Shown: positions 11,829-30,800 of the stretch, piece after piece
How the letters are laid out: each line of letters begins with the position of its first letter
Numbering within the stretch: position 1 is the first letter of the stretch
NCBI GenBank assembly: GCA_013076295.1
Contig: RQOL01000616.1
Coordinates: 5,980,392 to 6,044,391, forward strand
Source: Sanderia malayensis
Lineage: Eukaryota > Cnidaria > Scyphozoa > Semaeostomeae > Pelagiidae
Direction of reading: 5' to 3'
Length of the DNA stretch: 64,000 nucleotides
The notes under the pieces: generated by a model
What the model was told of the DNA's origin: nothing
Databases searched by the model: none
Seen by the model: only the letters and a program-made list of their open reading frames with translations
Made by a program: the position numbers and the translations under genes

Positions 11829-13964
11829 ATGAAATACGGAAGTGTGACAGTGCTGCTATGTTGCTTGGTTGTTTTGTTGGCTACAGAAAAATCTGAGGCA
11901 TTTACCAATAACAACATTGATGAGGCTGTAGGATTGAAATTTTTGGTTTTGGGTGATTGGGGTGGATTGCCTATCCCACCTTACACCACCCCAATTGAGA
12001 CATCGGTGGCTTCAATGATGGCAAAAACAGCACAGGACATCGGAGCTGAATTTGTCGTTGCACTTGGTCAGGAAATTCAATTATTCATCTACATAGTCGT
12101 TATATTAAACATACGTCGTTCATAACTATCTCAATTGATCATTTCAGTCCAGTTTTGTACCTTATTTTATCGATTAAACGCCCTCCCTCGAATAAGCCGC
12201 CCCCTTAACATTCCAGATTTTAAAATACAGTCAAATCTGCATAGTTCGAACTCGTGTAATTCGAACTCTATCTAATTCGAACGAAATTCTCTGTCCCTTC
12301 AAGGATCACTAATGAACCAGCTTTTGCAAAACAAATCCCTATAATTCGAACTTTTGTAATTCGAACATTTTTACGCTTCCCAGGGTGTTCGAATTAGACA
12401 GAGTTGACTGTAAGTGCCTCTACCAAGATCAAATGACACTCTTTCCTGAAGAATTTTCAATATCGTTTGGTTAAGGAAACAGTTTAATATCAAAGATGTC
12501 TTTTTTCCCGATTGGGGCTTATTACATCTTTTAAAGTGTGTATGTCCATACCTTTAGGGGATAATTTCTATTTCACTGGAGTAGATGATGAGAAAGATGC
12601 GAGGTTTCTGGAAACATTTGAAAATGTCTACAAAGCAGAATCTCTTCAAGTTCCCTGGTACGTCATAGCTGGTAATCATGATCATTACGGCAATGTTTCA
12701 GCACAGATTGCATACACAACAGAGTCAAAACGATGGAAGTTTCCCAATTTCTATCACAGCCATGTGTTCAAGATTCCTGGAACTACAAAATCACTTCACC
12801 TCATTCTGATTGATACTGTTCAACTCTGTGGTCACAGTGGGTCTGATCACAACCCAACACCATTGAAAGGTTCAAATTGTTTATTTTCTACTTTATGTAG
12901 CTTAATGGTACACCTGAGCTTAAATTAATTGGGCACAAAAAGGAAAAAGAAATTAGTAAGAGTTAGCAAGGCTCTCATATAACAAAAAACAGAACAAGAT
13001 AATATACATGGCAAGCCAAAATTAATAAGGACTGAAAATGTTCAACATATTATTGATTTTCAGTTAAGAAGGAGCTGAGATAGGATTTATGAAATGAGTT
13101 GATTATTATTTGCATAATTTTCCAAAATGGTAAGAGTTATTTTCTCTATCTTCCAAAGGTCCAAAATCACCAAGTGAATCAGACTTACAATTGCAATGGA
13201 TTGAACGCACACTTGCCAAATCAACAGCTGATTACATAATTGTTGGAGGACATTATCCAGTTTGGTCCATTGGCCATCACGGCCCAACTGAACAGATGGT
13301 AGACCAACTCAAACCACTGTTTGACAAATATCAAGTCACATCATACATTTGTGGTCATGATCACAACCTTCAGGTAAGTGAAAAGGCAGCACCCTTTTTC
13401 ATATATTTTGAGAAACCTCCACACAATTTTCACAACTTGAAAACCTGTTAAATCAATGTAACATGGTGATATAAATCTTTCTCTTGAAAATTATTGAGGG
13501 CATTCACCCTGCAGAAAAACTAAATCAAAAAGTTTTTTCTGGGTCAACATATTACCTCACCTACCCATAACGTTATGGAATTATTTACCGACAGCAGCAA
13601 AGCAATATGAATCATATAGCTAATTTTCTGAAAGATTTCACTCCAAGATTAAAAATGTTGACTTGATTCCCTTAATACTGATGAATGGTACACTCTTGTT
13701 ATTTCTTTACAGTCTATTCAAGAAGATAACTTAACAACTGCTTATCATGTTGTTGGCTGTGCAAATTTTGTTGACCCAAGGAAGACTCATGAGTCAAGTG
13801 TACCAGAAGGCTCATCCAAATTCTTCTGGGCAGAATTATATGGGGGGTTCGCCTCAGTTGAAGTAACTGGTGATGATATGGTGTTCACATTCTTGAGCAA
13901 TTCAGGAAAGGAACTCTACCAAGTAAAGTCTGCACCAAGAAAACTGCAGTACAACATGCATTAA
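11829..13964 (+). CDS. ACP5: Tartrate-resistant (purple) acid phosphatase
   Basis: Secreted or lysosomal metallophosphoesterase with a dinuclear Fe centre that hydrolyses phosphate monoesters at acid pH. Exons 11829-12066, 12558-12869, 13159-13373 and 13713-13964 join in frame to 338 residues, close to mammalian TRAP (~325). Residues 1-25 form a signal peptide ([11 protein letters not shown] core). All metal-ligand motifs are present: GDWGG (Asp43), GDNFYFTG (Asp81, Tyr84), GNHDHYGN (Asn119, His120), GGHYP (His215) and CGHDHNLQ (His250, His252). The enzyme therefore looks active. An AATAAA follows at 14122. Intron 1 carries a MITE at 12228-12410. Confidence 0.96.
12228..12410. mobile_element. 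TTCGAAC-family MITE, copy 2 (acid phosphatase intron 1)
   Basis: A ~183-bp element with CAGTCAA / TTGACTG inverted ends and flanking TA, closely similar to 4921-5105. It is non-coding. Just before it, at 12175-12210, is a short CGCCCTCCCTCGAATAAGCC stretch that resembles the ends of the other MITE family at 48101. Confidence 0.85.
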
Positions 13965-14121
13965 GCCTCTCACTTGAACAATTGCAAGCACAAGCTCTTT
14001 TTCAAAGTTAAAACTTTTTCTACATTTTGTACTTTCTTGATATCATCCAGCTGAAAGCCAATAATTTAAACTTGACATATTTTCTAATTATTATTAATTT
14101 TTCTACCAATTTTCTATTTTA

Positions 14122-14127
14122 AATAAA
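14122..14127 (+). terminator. Polyadenylation signal of the acid phosphatase gene
   Basis: AATAAA 158 bp after the stop codon at 13964. Confidence 0.65.
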
Positions 14128-14581
14128 GCATTGAATCAATTCCACCCAAAAAACTTACTCTTATTTGATACTCTTATTGTTTATTATTCTGAAGAAATAA
14201 TTTGGTCAGTTTAGTTTATTACCATCTTGAAAATAACAATTGTGAGGATTTCTCTCTCTTTGAGTGGCAACTTTTCTTTTTTCAAAAATTCATATAAGAA
14301 ATTTTCCAAATCTTTTATTTTTATCCAGATTTTCAGAAAGTAAAGCCCTGGTACTTTGAAACCATTTGTCACAAGACAGCTTGGTCGTCCAGTTACTCTC
14401 ATCATATTAAATTAAAATAAAAGGTATAATATAAGGTAACAACCTTAAAATCCTCTTGCATTTATATATTCCGTCTTCTGCCATTCCACGCCATCATTAT
14501 ACACACTCAACCAACATTGAAATTCATGCATCGATGCCATTCAATTGGCCTTTGACAAATTTTGTTCCATCGATGAATTTT
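14128..14581. other. Short convergent interval between acid phosphatase and the microprotein gene
   Basis: AT-rich 3' UTR or spacer sequence of two convergent genes. A 64-codon minus-strand ORF at 14211-14405 has no recognisable features and no SLC35A4 transporter follows the microprotein here. Confidence 0.55.
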
Positions 14582-14833
14582 TCAATCATCTCGTTTACTT
14601 TTTCCAAGGGCTTCTCTTGCAATTGTTAGAATTCTTCCGGCTTCAGCTCTTATATTAGGCACATTTTTAATGTTCTGCTCAACGTAGAAGCCTGCAATTG
14701 TTCCAACAAGAACACCAAGAATTAGATTTTTGTTTACGTGGGAAATTACAACTCCAGCCGCAAAACCTTTCACGAATGTCCAGTCAAAACTTTTCTTCCC
14801 TTCCACATCAGAATTTTCTCTTTCATCCGACAT
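14582..14833 (-). CDS. SLC35A4-MP-like membrane microprotein
   Basis: A single-exon ORF of 83 residues starting at the second in-frame ATG (MSDERENSDVEGKK). The longer ORF to 14914 would add 27 residues with no membrane or family features. A charged N-terminus (1-18) is followed by a glycine-rich hydrophobic hairpin at about 19-52 (FVKGFAAGVV and LGVLVGTIAGFY) and the tail EQNIKNVPNIRAEAGRIL. The pattern F-K-G-F-A-G-x-V, LG-x-x-VGT-x-x-G-x-Y, Q, VPN matches from memory the human microprotein encoded by the upstream ORF of SLC35A4, reported in the mitochondrial inner membrane. In vertebrates it shares an mRNA with the SLC35A4 transporter; here no transporter ORF lies within several kb. The homology call rests on motif recall. 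Confidence 0.75.
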   Translation of the reverse strand: MSDERENSDVEGKKSFDWTFVKGFAAGVVISHVNKNLILGVLVGTIAGFYVEQNIKNVPNIRAEAGRILTIAREALGKSKRDD

Positions 14834-16104
14834 TTTGAATTCAAAGAAGGCAGCCTCGGTTCGACGAATGTGCCATTCAGTTGGCCTCTTTATGATGATA
14901 AGCGCGGCAACCAATCCAATTCAATATTGAGTACTTGATTTGATTTGGTTTGAACGCGAACCTCCTAAACTCGAACAAAGACACATAATGGAAAACTTTT
15001 GCTAACAAATTAAATTTGCAGGATAAGAAGTCGCAGCCCAATTTCAGGCAATTTCAATAGAACACAAAAAGAAATAAATTGCATGCAACACATCTATTCA
15101 TTCTGAAAACAAAGACCCGTGTAACATACCGCGAGAAATAATACTCTACTGGGAATTGCAAACAATTGATTCATAAAAACAAACAGAATATATCATCAAT
15201 ACATCTTATCAACCAAGCACACGATTAATCTTTAAAGTACCCCTGTAATATTATGATTGCATCAATAGAATTGTAGCATGGTTGTGTTAAAATATTACAT
15301 AGAAGTAGAATCATGTTCGTGTTAGTTATACTATTTTCCTGTGATGTACTTGTGACCGTACGGTATGTCTGTGTTATATCCGTTGTTGCTTTCACTATTG
15401 ATTGATATGTCACATAATGATTGTTATAACTTATGTAAAATGATAATAGTATTTCAGTTGAATGGTTGATCTCAAGCAAGCAACATCTCGTATTTTCTTG
15501 AGTATACCTGTTTTACCCGGCCACCTACTACCTTTTTAACACCCTACGGCTTATTTTAATTATTTCTCAATTCAATAAAAATCGGCACGCTGAATTCGGA
15601 TTTGAAAATTATTTTTAAATCTAACGCCTTTCACGAGTTATTACCTGTAAAAGTGGCGATATTTCGTCATTTTAACCATTTTACTTGACACATTACCGTG
15701 TTGTAACAACAAATTTGACATCAATAAGCAAACTACAGGGTTAATAGACAAGTATCAGCTTCCAATTCTAAAATTAATCTTTGTAAAACTTAAAAGATAT
15801 ACATTTCTACCTACTTGGAATACTTAAAGTGTAATGAAACTATTCTTCAACATATACAAGTCTGTATTCCCCAGTAACTGATTGCCAAGTACAATGACGA
15901 GAGACATTATCTTCGCTGCTCGCACTCAGAAACGTCGAAAGTTTGGAGCACAGAGATAAATAGAGGGCACCTTTTAAAGAAGAAAAGGGCACTTTACTTA
16001 GTTTTCTGAAATTTTGAGTGGTGATGGGCCCCTGTTGCCACCCCCCCACCGCCCCGAGGTTCATGCTGACTACGTCAAAACTGAGGCATCACAAAAATGG
16101 GGTG
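14834..16104. other. Intergenic between the microprotein gene and the GPCR
   Basis: AT-rich sequence without a supported gene. It should hold the microprotein promoter and the 3' UTR of the GPCR, both on the minus strand. I see no clear element. Confidence 0.6.
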
Positions 16105-17097
16105 TTAAAACATAGAAACGCGAGTGGACGTAAATCCTTCTCGGCGGTCCATAGGGTCAACGTGTCCTCCTCTTCGTAAAGACCTCAGTAGACTGAACAC
16201 TGCAGTTCTGAGTACCTTCAATTGACGGCATGCAATGATTGGATTTAAAGTGGAATTCACAAGGCACAACATCCACGCCCAGTACAAAGCATCGCTGACG
16301 AAACGTGTTGCCTTGCTACCGCTCATGAATGCGATGTAAAATTCAATGATCAGTAGCGGAGTGTAGGAAACAGAAAAACACACCAATATAATGGCCGTTG
16401 CCTTGGCGATTTTGGAATTGCGGCGCGCCTTTCGGCGCTCTTCTGGCGTGAGCACTTGCTGCTTAATCATGTCCTTCTCGACCTTTTTGACTTCTTTAAA
16501 CACTTGTAGATAACCGATGAAGTTTACAATTAAGCCAACTAAAGACAATGGGCCTAAGAAGCCGAAGAATAGTTTATTATCCTTCGTTGCGAGCAGCAAC
16601 GTTACGAGAGAGGCGGACAGTAGCCATGTTCCCAGACATCCCAGCATGGAAAATCGTATCGTAAAATGGTTATGATACCAAAAAGGGTAGAACACGGCGA
16701 GGTATCTTTCCACGGTTTGCACCAATATCGAGTTGTACGCCGCAAAACCGAGAAAGTATGACCAGGGCGTGCCGAAGAGTGCTACATGACAGCCGTCACG
16801 TCCCAACGAGAACTCCAAACTCACAATGGCATAGCAAATGAACGCAGAACAGCCACTCAAGAAATCGGTGAGCGCAAGGTTTCCGATGATGAAATAGGTT
16901 GGCGATTTCAGTTCGTTCTTCTTGAATATGGCCAGCACGACGAGGCCGTTCGCAACCGCTGTTGGCAACGCAAGCGCGAACAAAATTACAGCAATTGCCA
17001 GCAATTGCGTTGATCTTTCTTCGTTGTCGGTGTAGCCCAAGTAGGCACAAGATAAATTCATGATTACTGTTTTTGTAGTGTGTGAAAAACAGTTCAA
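16105..17097 (-). CDS. Class A (rhodopsin-type) G protein-coupled receptor, intronless
   Basis: An intronless receptor of 330 residues with seven hydrophobic helices. TM1 carries Asn50 (VANGLVV), TM2 LALTD (Asp78), the TM3 start Cys103, the TM3 end ERY (130-132), TM4 Trp158, TM6 SYTP in place of CWxP (244-247) and TM7 NPIIA in place of NPxxY (285-289). The second extracellular loop is very short and has no cysteine to pair with Cys103, as in the melanocortin/adenosine/cannabinoid-like group. A basic third loop (EERRKARRNSK) and a helix-8-like RQLKVLR follow. A second Met at residue 13 (MNLSCAYLGY, with an N-glycosylation site) could be the start. Codons are more GC-rich than in the neighbours. 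Ligand unknown. Confidence 0.92.
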   Translation of the reverse strand: MNCFSHTTKTVIMNLSCAYLGYTDNEERSTQLLAIAVILFALALPTAVANGLVVLAIFKKNELKSPTYFIIGNLALTDFLSGCSAFICYAIVSLEFSLGRDGCHVALFGTPWSYFLGFAAYNSILVQTVERYLAVFYPFWYHNHFTIRFSMLGCLGTWLLSASLVTLLLATKDNKLFFGFLGPLSLVGLIVNFIGYLQVFKEVKKVEKDMIKQQVLTPEERRKARRNSKIAKATAIILVCFSVSYTPLLIIEFYIAFMSGSKATRFVSDALYWAWMLCLVNSTLNPIIACRQLKVLRTAVFSLLRSLRRGGHVDPMDRREGFTSTRVSMF

Positions 17098-20000
17098 GTG
17101 TATTGCCTCTGTCTTTTAGTTGTCCTTGAACAGCTATCTCTGCCTTATGCTAGGCCTGGAACTATCTATGGCCGTGCCTGTCTCTATTTAACACAACAGC
17201 AAGCTTTTTTTAGAGATGCAGTCTTCAAGATAAACACAACACAGTGCAGTCCAATACTGCAGTGGGACTTCCTCTTTCTTGTGTTTTGTTTGTCGTTGAC
17301 GGCTACCTGTCCGATCAAATTCTGTTATTCCTTGCGTACGTATGTAGGTACAATCAAACCATCCGTGAGTTTCACTGTGCTGCTACTGGTTTCACTGTGC
17401 TGCTTCTATCTTGTTTTGCGTTGCCAATGTCTATTGAGGTTCCATCGATTGTCTTCTTACAGATCTCTATAATCTAAATTATTGCGACCAACTTCGTCTA
17501 ATCATTTAGCATTGATCATTCACTGCATGTCCAAAATAGCTGCAAGCACTGCTTAATAATTGGCTTTTATATTACTGCGAGATGATCTGGAGCGCTCGAG
17601 AGCAATCCATGTGAAATATCATCAATATAACTTTGAATAAATGATAATAATGTATGCAGCCGTATACCTAAAATTGAAAATTTTTGCTGAAAAAAGTATT
17701 TGAGTTCCAGTTTTTTGAGTTCGAAGGTGCTCTTCTTGGCTTTCCATGAAAAAACGCAGCACCTGTATCTCTGTTGGGGGGAGCAACTCAATTTATACCA
17801 TTCACAAAGCACCAGCTGCACATCAATCAATCAAATTAATGCAAATAAAAGCACGCATATGTTATTGGGTGAATTGCCACCAACAAAAGTTGATTATTCG
17901 CACAACACATGGAGCGGCAAATAATTCTTTGCAAAATGCTTTGAAGTGTTCCACACCTCAAATCAATCCTGATTGAATAAAAGACACAGCAACAAGAGAG
18001 CATCCTCAAGAAATCAAATTTGACGCAAAGCCTTGCATGCAAAAGTAAATAAAGACGTGTTGAATAAAGTTGGGATTAACCCGAATGCGAAGTTTTCGCA
18101 CAAAACAAGGTTAAAAACATCAGCTGTTAAAACAAACAACTGTAGCTTGAGAAGCAAATAATATTAATTATGAGAACAAAACTCAAAAATTGTACGATTT
18201 GACAACTTTCGAATGTTTGCAGGATTAAAAATGTTTGAAGTTCTAAAAGTCCTGTTTGCTTTGCTCGGGATTTTGTCTTCAGGATCATAAATTTTCTTAA
18301 ATAATATTTCGACCTTACACGCACAGTAAAACCTATAGGTTTCTTGTCAAGTGTGGTTCTTTATGAAAGAAAAACATGCAGTTGGCCTGCTGATTCATCA
18401 TCATGAACGAAATTGTGATAGCAAAACTAACCACATACAAGGTAACATTGATAAATGTTGCCAAATTCTACTTACAGTATTGAATACATAGTATTAGAAA
18501 AATACTGATTGAAATATGTCTTATAAATATTGAAAAATGAATAATGAGAACAGCGTAAGGAACTAAAACCAACTACATTCAAAAATTAAAACGTTTAATT
18601 ATAACAATGTCTGATAAAACTAGACCGAAACTGTCACGTATTTTTGTTAAAAGAATACTTGGAAACCTCATTTTAAAATTGAATTTGTGAGCCTTGGATA
18701 AAATAAGCAATTGATCATAAGTCTCGAATCTTTACAACTTGTTATATGAATGATGCTTTGCTAAGGAATATGTGTGCGTGTGGTAGATACAATATACGTG
18801 TGGGTGAAACTGGAGTGAGCTAAGCTGTGTCAAAAGTAAGTTTGGACCATTGGACCATTGGACCATTGGACCATGTTCACACGGTATCGCAAAAGGTTTT
18901 TTCAGGATACATCTTCGTACGGATGTTGGGTGAGTTTACACGACAAACCTGGACAAAATTTGTCGTTTTAAAAAGGTGAAAAATTGCGAAAAAGTCTTGC
19001 ACTGCAAGCGAGGCTGTCCAAAAATTAGACGTGATACTTGGCACGCAATATTATCCAGTCAAGATTATAGAAGTTCATGAAAAATTCATGAAAAAAGTTA
19101 CAAGAGAAGCAAAAAAGCCTGCTGCAAAATTTCCCGCATATGATTGCAAGATTTTCGAAAATATCAATCCTCCATACGAAAGGTTTTTCGGATAAATATT
19201 AATCCGGACAACTATTTACTCGGCTTCGTGTCGGGATGTTTTTGGTTACCAGAAACGAAAGCGAATTTCAACAGGTAAACATGAATTATCCATGTCTTAA
19301 TCAGCCGCAGCAAGGGTTAAAACCATCTCAGAAATCAACCTGGAAACATAATTAATATTTGACTGGTATTATTTATAGATGTAAGTTTGGTTACTGGCGA
19401 CCTGCCTATAAGTAAACAACACTGTTTGATTGGCCGATTGTGAAAATTCAAAATTAAACCTTTGCAAACTCCAAGATATTATTGACAAACAAATTCAAGC
19501 TACCCGTAGCAAACATCTTTCCTAAAACAAATATATAGCTATGTGAATACGACGGTATGTTTGATAAAAAAATGTTTATTGCACATTTCGACGCAGGCAC
19601 TGTTTGAGCAGATTCAGGATTCGTGTACATTGTGTTTGTTTACATATAGGCAGCGTAATACTTTTGTTATTAAAACCATAATATGAAACACGGATACACT
19701 GTATGTTTTTCTTAAAGAAAACAAGACAATGTATGTGTAGTAAAAGCGTGAGGCGAGCTGAATACAATTTGTCATGTATAACACGCGGAATCTGATTAAT
19801 CACTGGCTCAAAACACCAGTGATGGAAAACATGATGTGCTTATTATAGTTTCGGCTGTAAGATGAGAGATTCAGGACAGAACATGTTCATTCAAAAATAC
19901 GGAAAGCGATGTTAATGCTTAGTGTCTCCCGACCCCCGTAACAATAAGTTATCTCCATTTACTATCAAAGAGAGATGCAAGGGTTTTACGAGGTTGCATG

Positions 20001-20148
20001 AACTTGAAAAATTGTTTGTACATTGCAAACTTGCATTGCGACGAGAAAAATTTGGACGAACGAAGCACAATTAGTCCGAACAGCATCAATGGGAAATTGT
20101 CGGCATGTTGCAGGGCAGACGAGAAGGTAACACTTACCTCACTCATCT
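17098..20148. other. 3-kb intergenic region, no gene seen
   Basis: No ORF with recognisable features on either strand. It contains a short tandem array TTGGACCA/10-bp units at 18838-18874 and otherwise AT-rich unique-looking sequence. The CDKL5 3' UTR and the GPCR promoter must be here. Confidence 0.6.
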
Positions 20149-26866
<6,718 letters not shown>

Positions 26867-27889
26867 CACATATTACTCAGCTCGGCAAAATAAATCTTTG
26901 ACTTTCCTCGATAGTCTGTTGTTTAGCAATAAAGCCAGCAGTAAATTGAATTACGATCATATGAAAAGGGAGCAGAAGATCTGATTTTCATTGCTTGTCA
27001 TCCCCGTTTACAAATTGCATGATTTGATTGTTGTTTTCCTGACGACAAGAGCCTACCACTAAACGATGAGTAAGCTTGTTGGTCACGTCACAGCACGTTC
27101 ATCCCAAAACCACTTGAAAGCAAATTCAAGCATTCGTTGAGAAACTTTTACTTATTTATTGATTCTTAATTTGTTTATTTATGATCCAGTTGGTATTTAA
27201 TGCCAAAATAATAATTGCTAATAAATGATAAATGAGTTTGCTGCAAGTATGCTTGAAAGAAATATTTATGAAATCGCCGTGGGACATTGCTTCAAATCAA
27301 CACTAATTACAGCTTCTGTCTTCGTTGCCCTGTGGTCTTATAAAAGGTGGGAGTCAGTTAAATTAAAGACGATGACTTCATTTCAATGGAAATTTAAAAC
27401 TTCGCCCCCAGGGATATACCCCCATCTTCCCCTTAATATGCAATATATATTGAGGAGTCGGAAATACTATTCCAGAGATGATATATCAGAGTTCCCAACA
27501 GGCCCAAAAAGAATCTTTTTCACAAAACATGACATTACAACTGTATAACAAAACAATATCATTTTAATACATACATATACAATTTAATTCATCGCAATTA
27601 AAATTAGATTTTATTGAAGACTAGCAAGCAATCAATTGTGAATGTAAACTTGTTAGCACGATTCATAGATGAAACAAATTTTTGTAATTTCTAAATTCTT
27701 ATTTACCCAAGTCAGTTCACTGCCCCCCGCCCCGAAACGTCCCAAATATATAGCACCTGATATATAAAAATAAATAGTTACGTTTTTATTTTTGTTGTAA
27801 AGGACAATATAACATAATACGGTTGATGGGGATAATATTTTCCACTGTAGAAATTAGATGTCCCATGTGTGATGTGATCAGGAATCGTA
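26867..27889. other. Interval between makorin 3' end and CDKL5 start
   Basis: About 1 kb of AT-rich sequence that should contain the CDKL5 promoter and the makorin 3' UTR. A plus-strand ORF of 107 codons at 27225-27548 has no recognisable features and is not counted as a gene. Confidence 0.55.
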
Positions 27890-30800
27890 TCAACGATTGT
27901 TTCTTTCGTCTATAAAGTCCCACAAACTGCGAAAAAAAGAAAAATGCATATTATTACTATATAATTATAAATATGCATAAGTGTGATCGAAATTCATGGC
28001 TTTACACATGAAGCAACATTGCTGCATGGAATTGTAGATAGATTATGCGAATTGGTTTGGTGGCTATGCAAATAAACTAAAGTAAAAACCTATATATAAG
28101 AACAAATAGATTAGGAACCTGCAAGATGATACTTTTGCTCAAAACAATAGAAGAAACAACAGCAATTGTCTTAAGCTAGATGTAAAATTTGTGGGCTCTT
28201 ATATGCGGGTTTTTACTGTAACATTCTGTGTGAAACATGACTTCATGAAATTTTACAGATTAAGCGACTTGTCAGTCAAGTTAAGAGAGGTGAAACATTA
28301 TGCAATTACTACATGAAACATAAAACAAATTCAAATGCAATTCAATAAAGGATCATTCGTGAAATATTTGGCTGCGTGCAGTTATGTAAAAAATCAGTAG
28401 CTCCCACCTTTGATTTCGAACTGTTTTGGCATTTCCGTCAGCATCGTTAGCAAAGCGCATTTTTGGCTTTTCTTTCTTTTCTAAAGTTCCGTCCGCATAA
28501 GCTGGAAAATTGAGCATGTCACATTTTACATTGTACTGCAAAGTGAACTTATACAAACGATATCAAAACTGTGAAGTATTTAATTGGGTTAAATTTAATC
28601 GTAACATAAAAAAGAAGCAATTTAGAAGTGAGGTAGATTGGTGAGAAATAAAAAAATCTCACCGTGTCGATAGAAGCAGCTTGTTCCAAATGGGCAATCG
28701 CCATTTCCTTTGTCAAAATATCGACAATCTTTCGCACTGAAAAGAAAACAGAGTAGATATTTTAGAAAACTAAAGACATCGAATTCAAATCTTAAAAGAA
28801 ATTATTTTCAAAATTGCATATTTATGGAAGTCAAGGCAAGTCTGAGAAGTATCAAAGTCATGTTATTTATCACGACGAACCTTAGAGCTTCGTGGTAACC
28901 GTTGATTAATTAACCGTTGATTAAGAAGTATCAAAGTCATGTTATTTATCACGACGAACCTTAGAGCTTCGTGGTAACCGTTGATTAATGCAGCCTTTTC
29001 CTCAGGATTTTCAATCCAAATCTCACTCTGCAATCAATAAAACAACTAAAATTAGTTAAAACAAATGGCGCAATAAAGTCGTTTCGAACCAGGAAACCCG
29101 AAGGGTATATGAATATGGTATATATGATGGTGCTTTATGATCCCTGTTTCAAACAGACGGCTTGCATGAACATTGTTCAAAAACGAGGCAGTACTTACAG
29201 GCACAACGTATCCAGAACTAATACGACATATTGGACAGGCCCTGGAAACAAAAATAAAACACAATTTAGTTCGGATCGTCAGCTGTTCCTAAGCCATTAA
29301 AGAAACTGGATATACTTGGGTGCAATATAAATATAACTAGAAGTGTAGAAAATGTGCTGCTACTTGACAATCTTCGATTGGCCAGAAGAGCTTCTCCATT
29401 TGCGAATGCACGACAAGCAGAATGCATGATTACAATTTTCTAAAATAAAATAACAAACGAAATTCATTCATCGTGAGTTTAGATAATGATCATTTGCAGA
29501 ATCTCAAGCAGCAAGTTCGCATGAAAATGGAGGATATCAAATTTTTTTACCCAGTATTCCGAATCTTCTGTCACCAGGTTGCTCACGATCCAAAACTGCA
29601 TCAAGACAAATTGAGCACGTGACTTCTACACTCCTAAAGGCCGAAAAAAAGAAATGAGATAAATGTATTTTCATTACTACAAGGCGAGACAAGAAAAAGA
29701 CACTGTGCCCATTTGCAAACTATAGCAGTACTGTATTTCACCACTATTGTAGAAAAAGAGAAGCACAATCTCTGATCGGCACAGAGCTTCAAAATAGCGT
29801 TGAAAATCGGAAACATAGCGAAACATAATAGCTACTAAAGCTTTTCGTCTCATATTTTAAAAAGAGAAGCAGTTGTCAATTGGAAAGCCATGAAAGGAGG
29901 TTAGCATTACCTTTGAACTGCAAATGAATATTCCATGTTTTTCTCGTGGCTTTCCAAACAGTTCTTTCTATGTTCTATTGCGAGAAAAGAACAAATACAT
30001 AAGGCGAAAGGTTGATACATTTAAGTTGAACAACACTTTTCACAACAAACTCTCCAAAAAAGTTTGCTTACTGAATTACAAGCATTTTAGCATTTTAGCG
30101 GAGAGAGATTTAGGGAAACTTTACCCATTTGCTGTTCAGGATCTAAAGGATTCAAGCACTCTAGTTCACAGATATCACAGCGCAACCCATGCACATAGTA
30201 ACACCTAAAACAAAAAAATAATTGATACAGAACAACCTGAACTACTTTGCAATAGAATATTGTGGTGTAATAAGCTTATTTTATACTTTGTTGTGATGCA
30301 ACAAGGAATAAAATAAGCTACAGAATACTCAAATATCTGATCATCCTTACTCGTCTCCGTATGGACATTCTCTAACAGCAGCAAATGGGCACATCTAAAA
30401 AAAGAAAAGAACCACAAGTACTGATAGCTACACACCCATTTATAGGAGAAAAAACCAACTTCAGCATAATTGTAATCAAAACTGTATGAAAATAAGTGAA
30501 TAAAATTGAAAATTGATAAATTTGCTCGGGTAAACAAGAGCTTTGAGGGTCAAACATAAAGAATACATGTGACAAACTAAAATCAACAAAGACAAACAAC
30601 TTTGCTCAACACATCAAGGAATTCAAGTTAGATTGTAGCTGATCTATTGATGCTTAACTGTATGTTATTCTATTTATAAGACATACCAAGTGGGACACTT
30701 CTTCAGCTGTTAAGCTTTCCTGTGAATCAGCATGTGAAAGACTTGCACCATTTGTTGCAGATGCTACACTCAAATCCTACAATAATAAAACAAAGATGGT

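Noticed and set aside
14211..14405. 64-codon ORF just downstream of the microprotein gene
   Set aside because: No hydrophobic transporter features or family match; too short to be SLC35A4, and AT-rich like UTR.
27225..27548. 107-codon plus-strand ORF between makorin and CDKL5
   Set aside because: No domain, signal or splice support; similar chance ORFs are common in this window.
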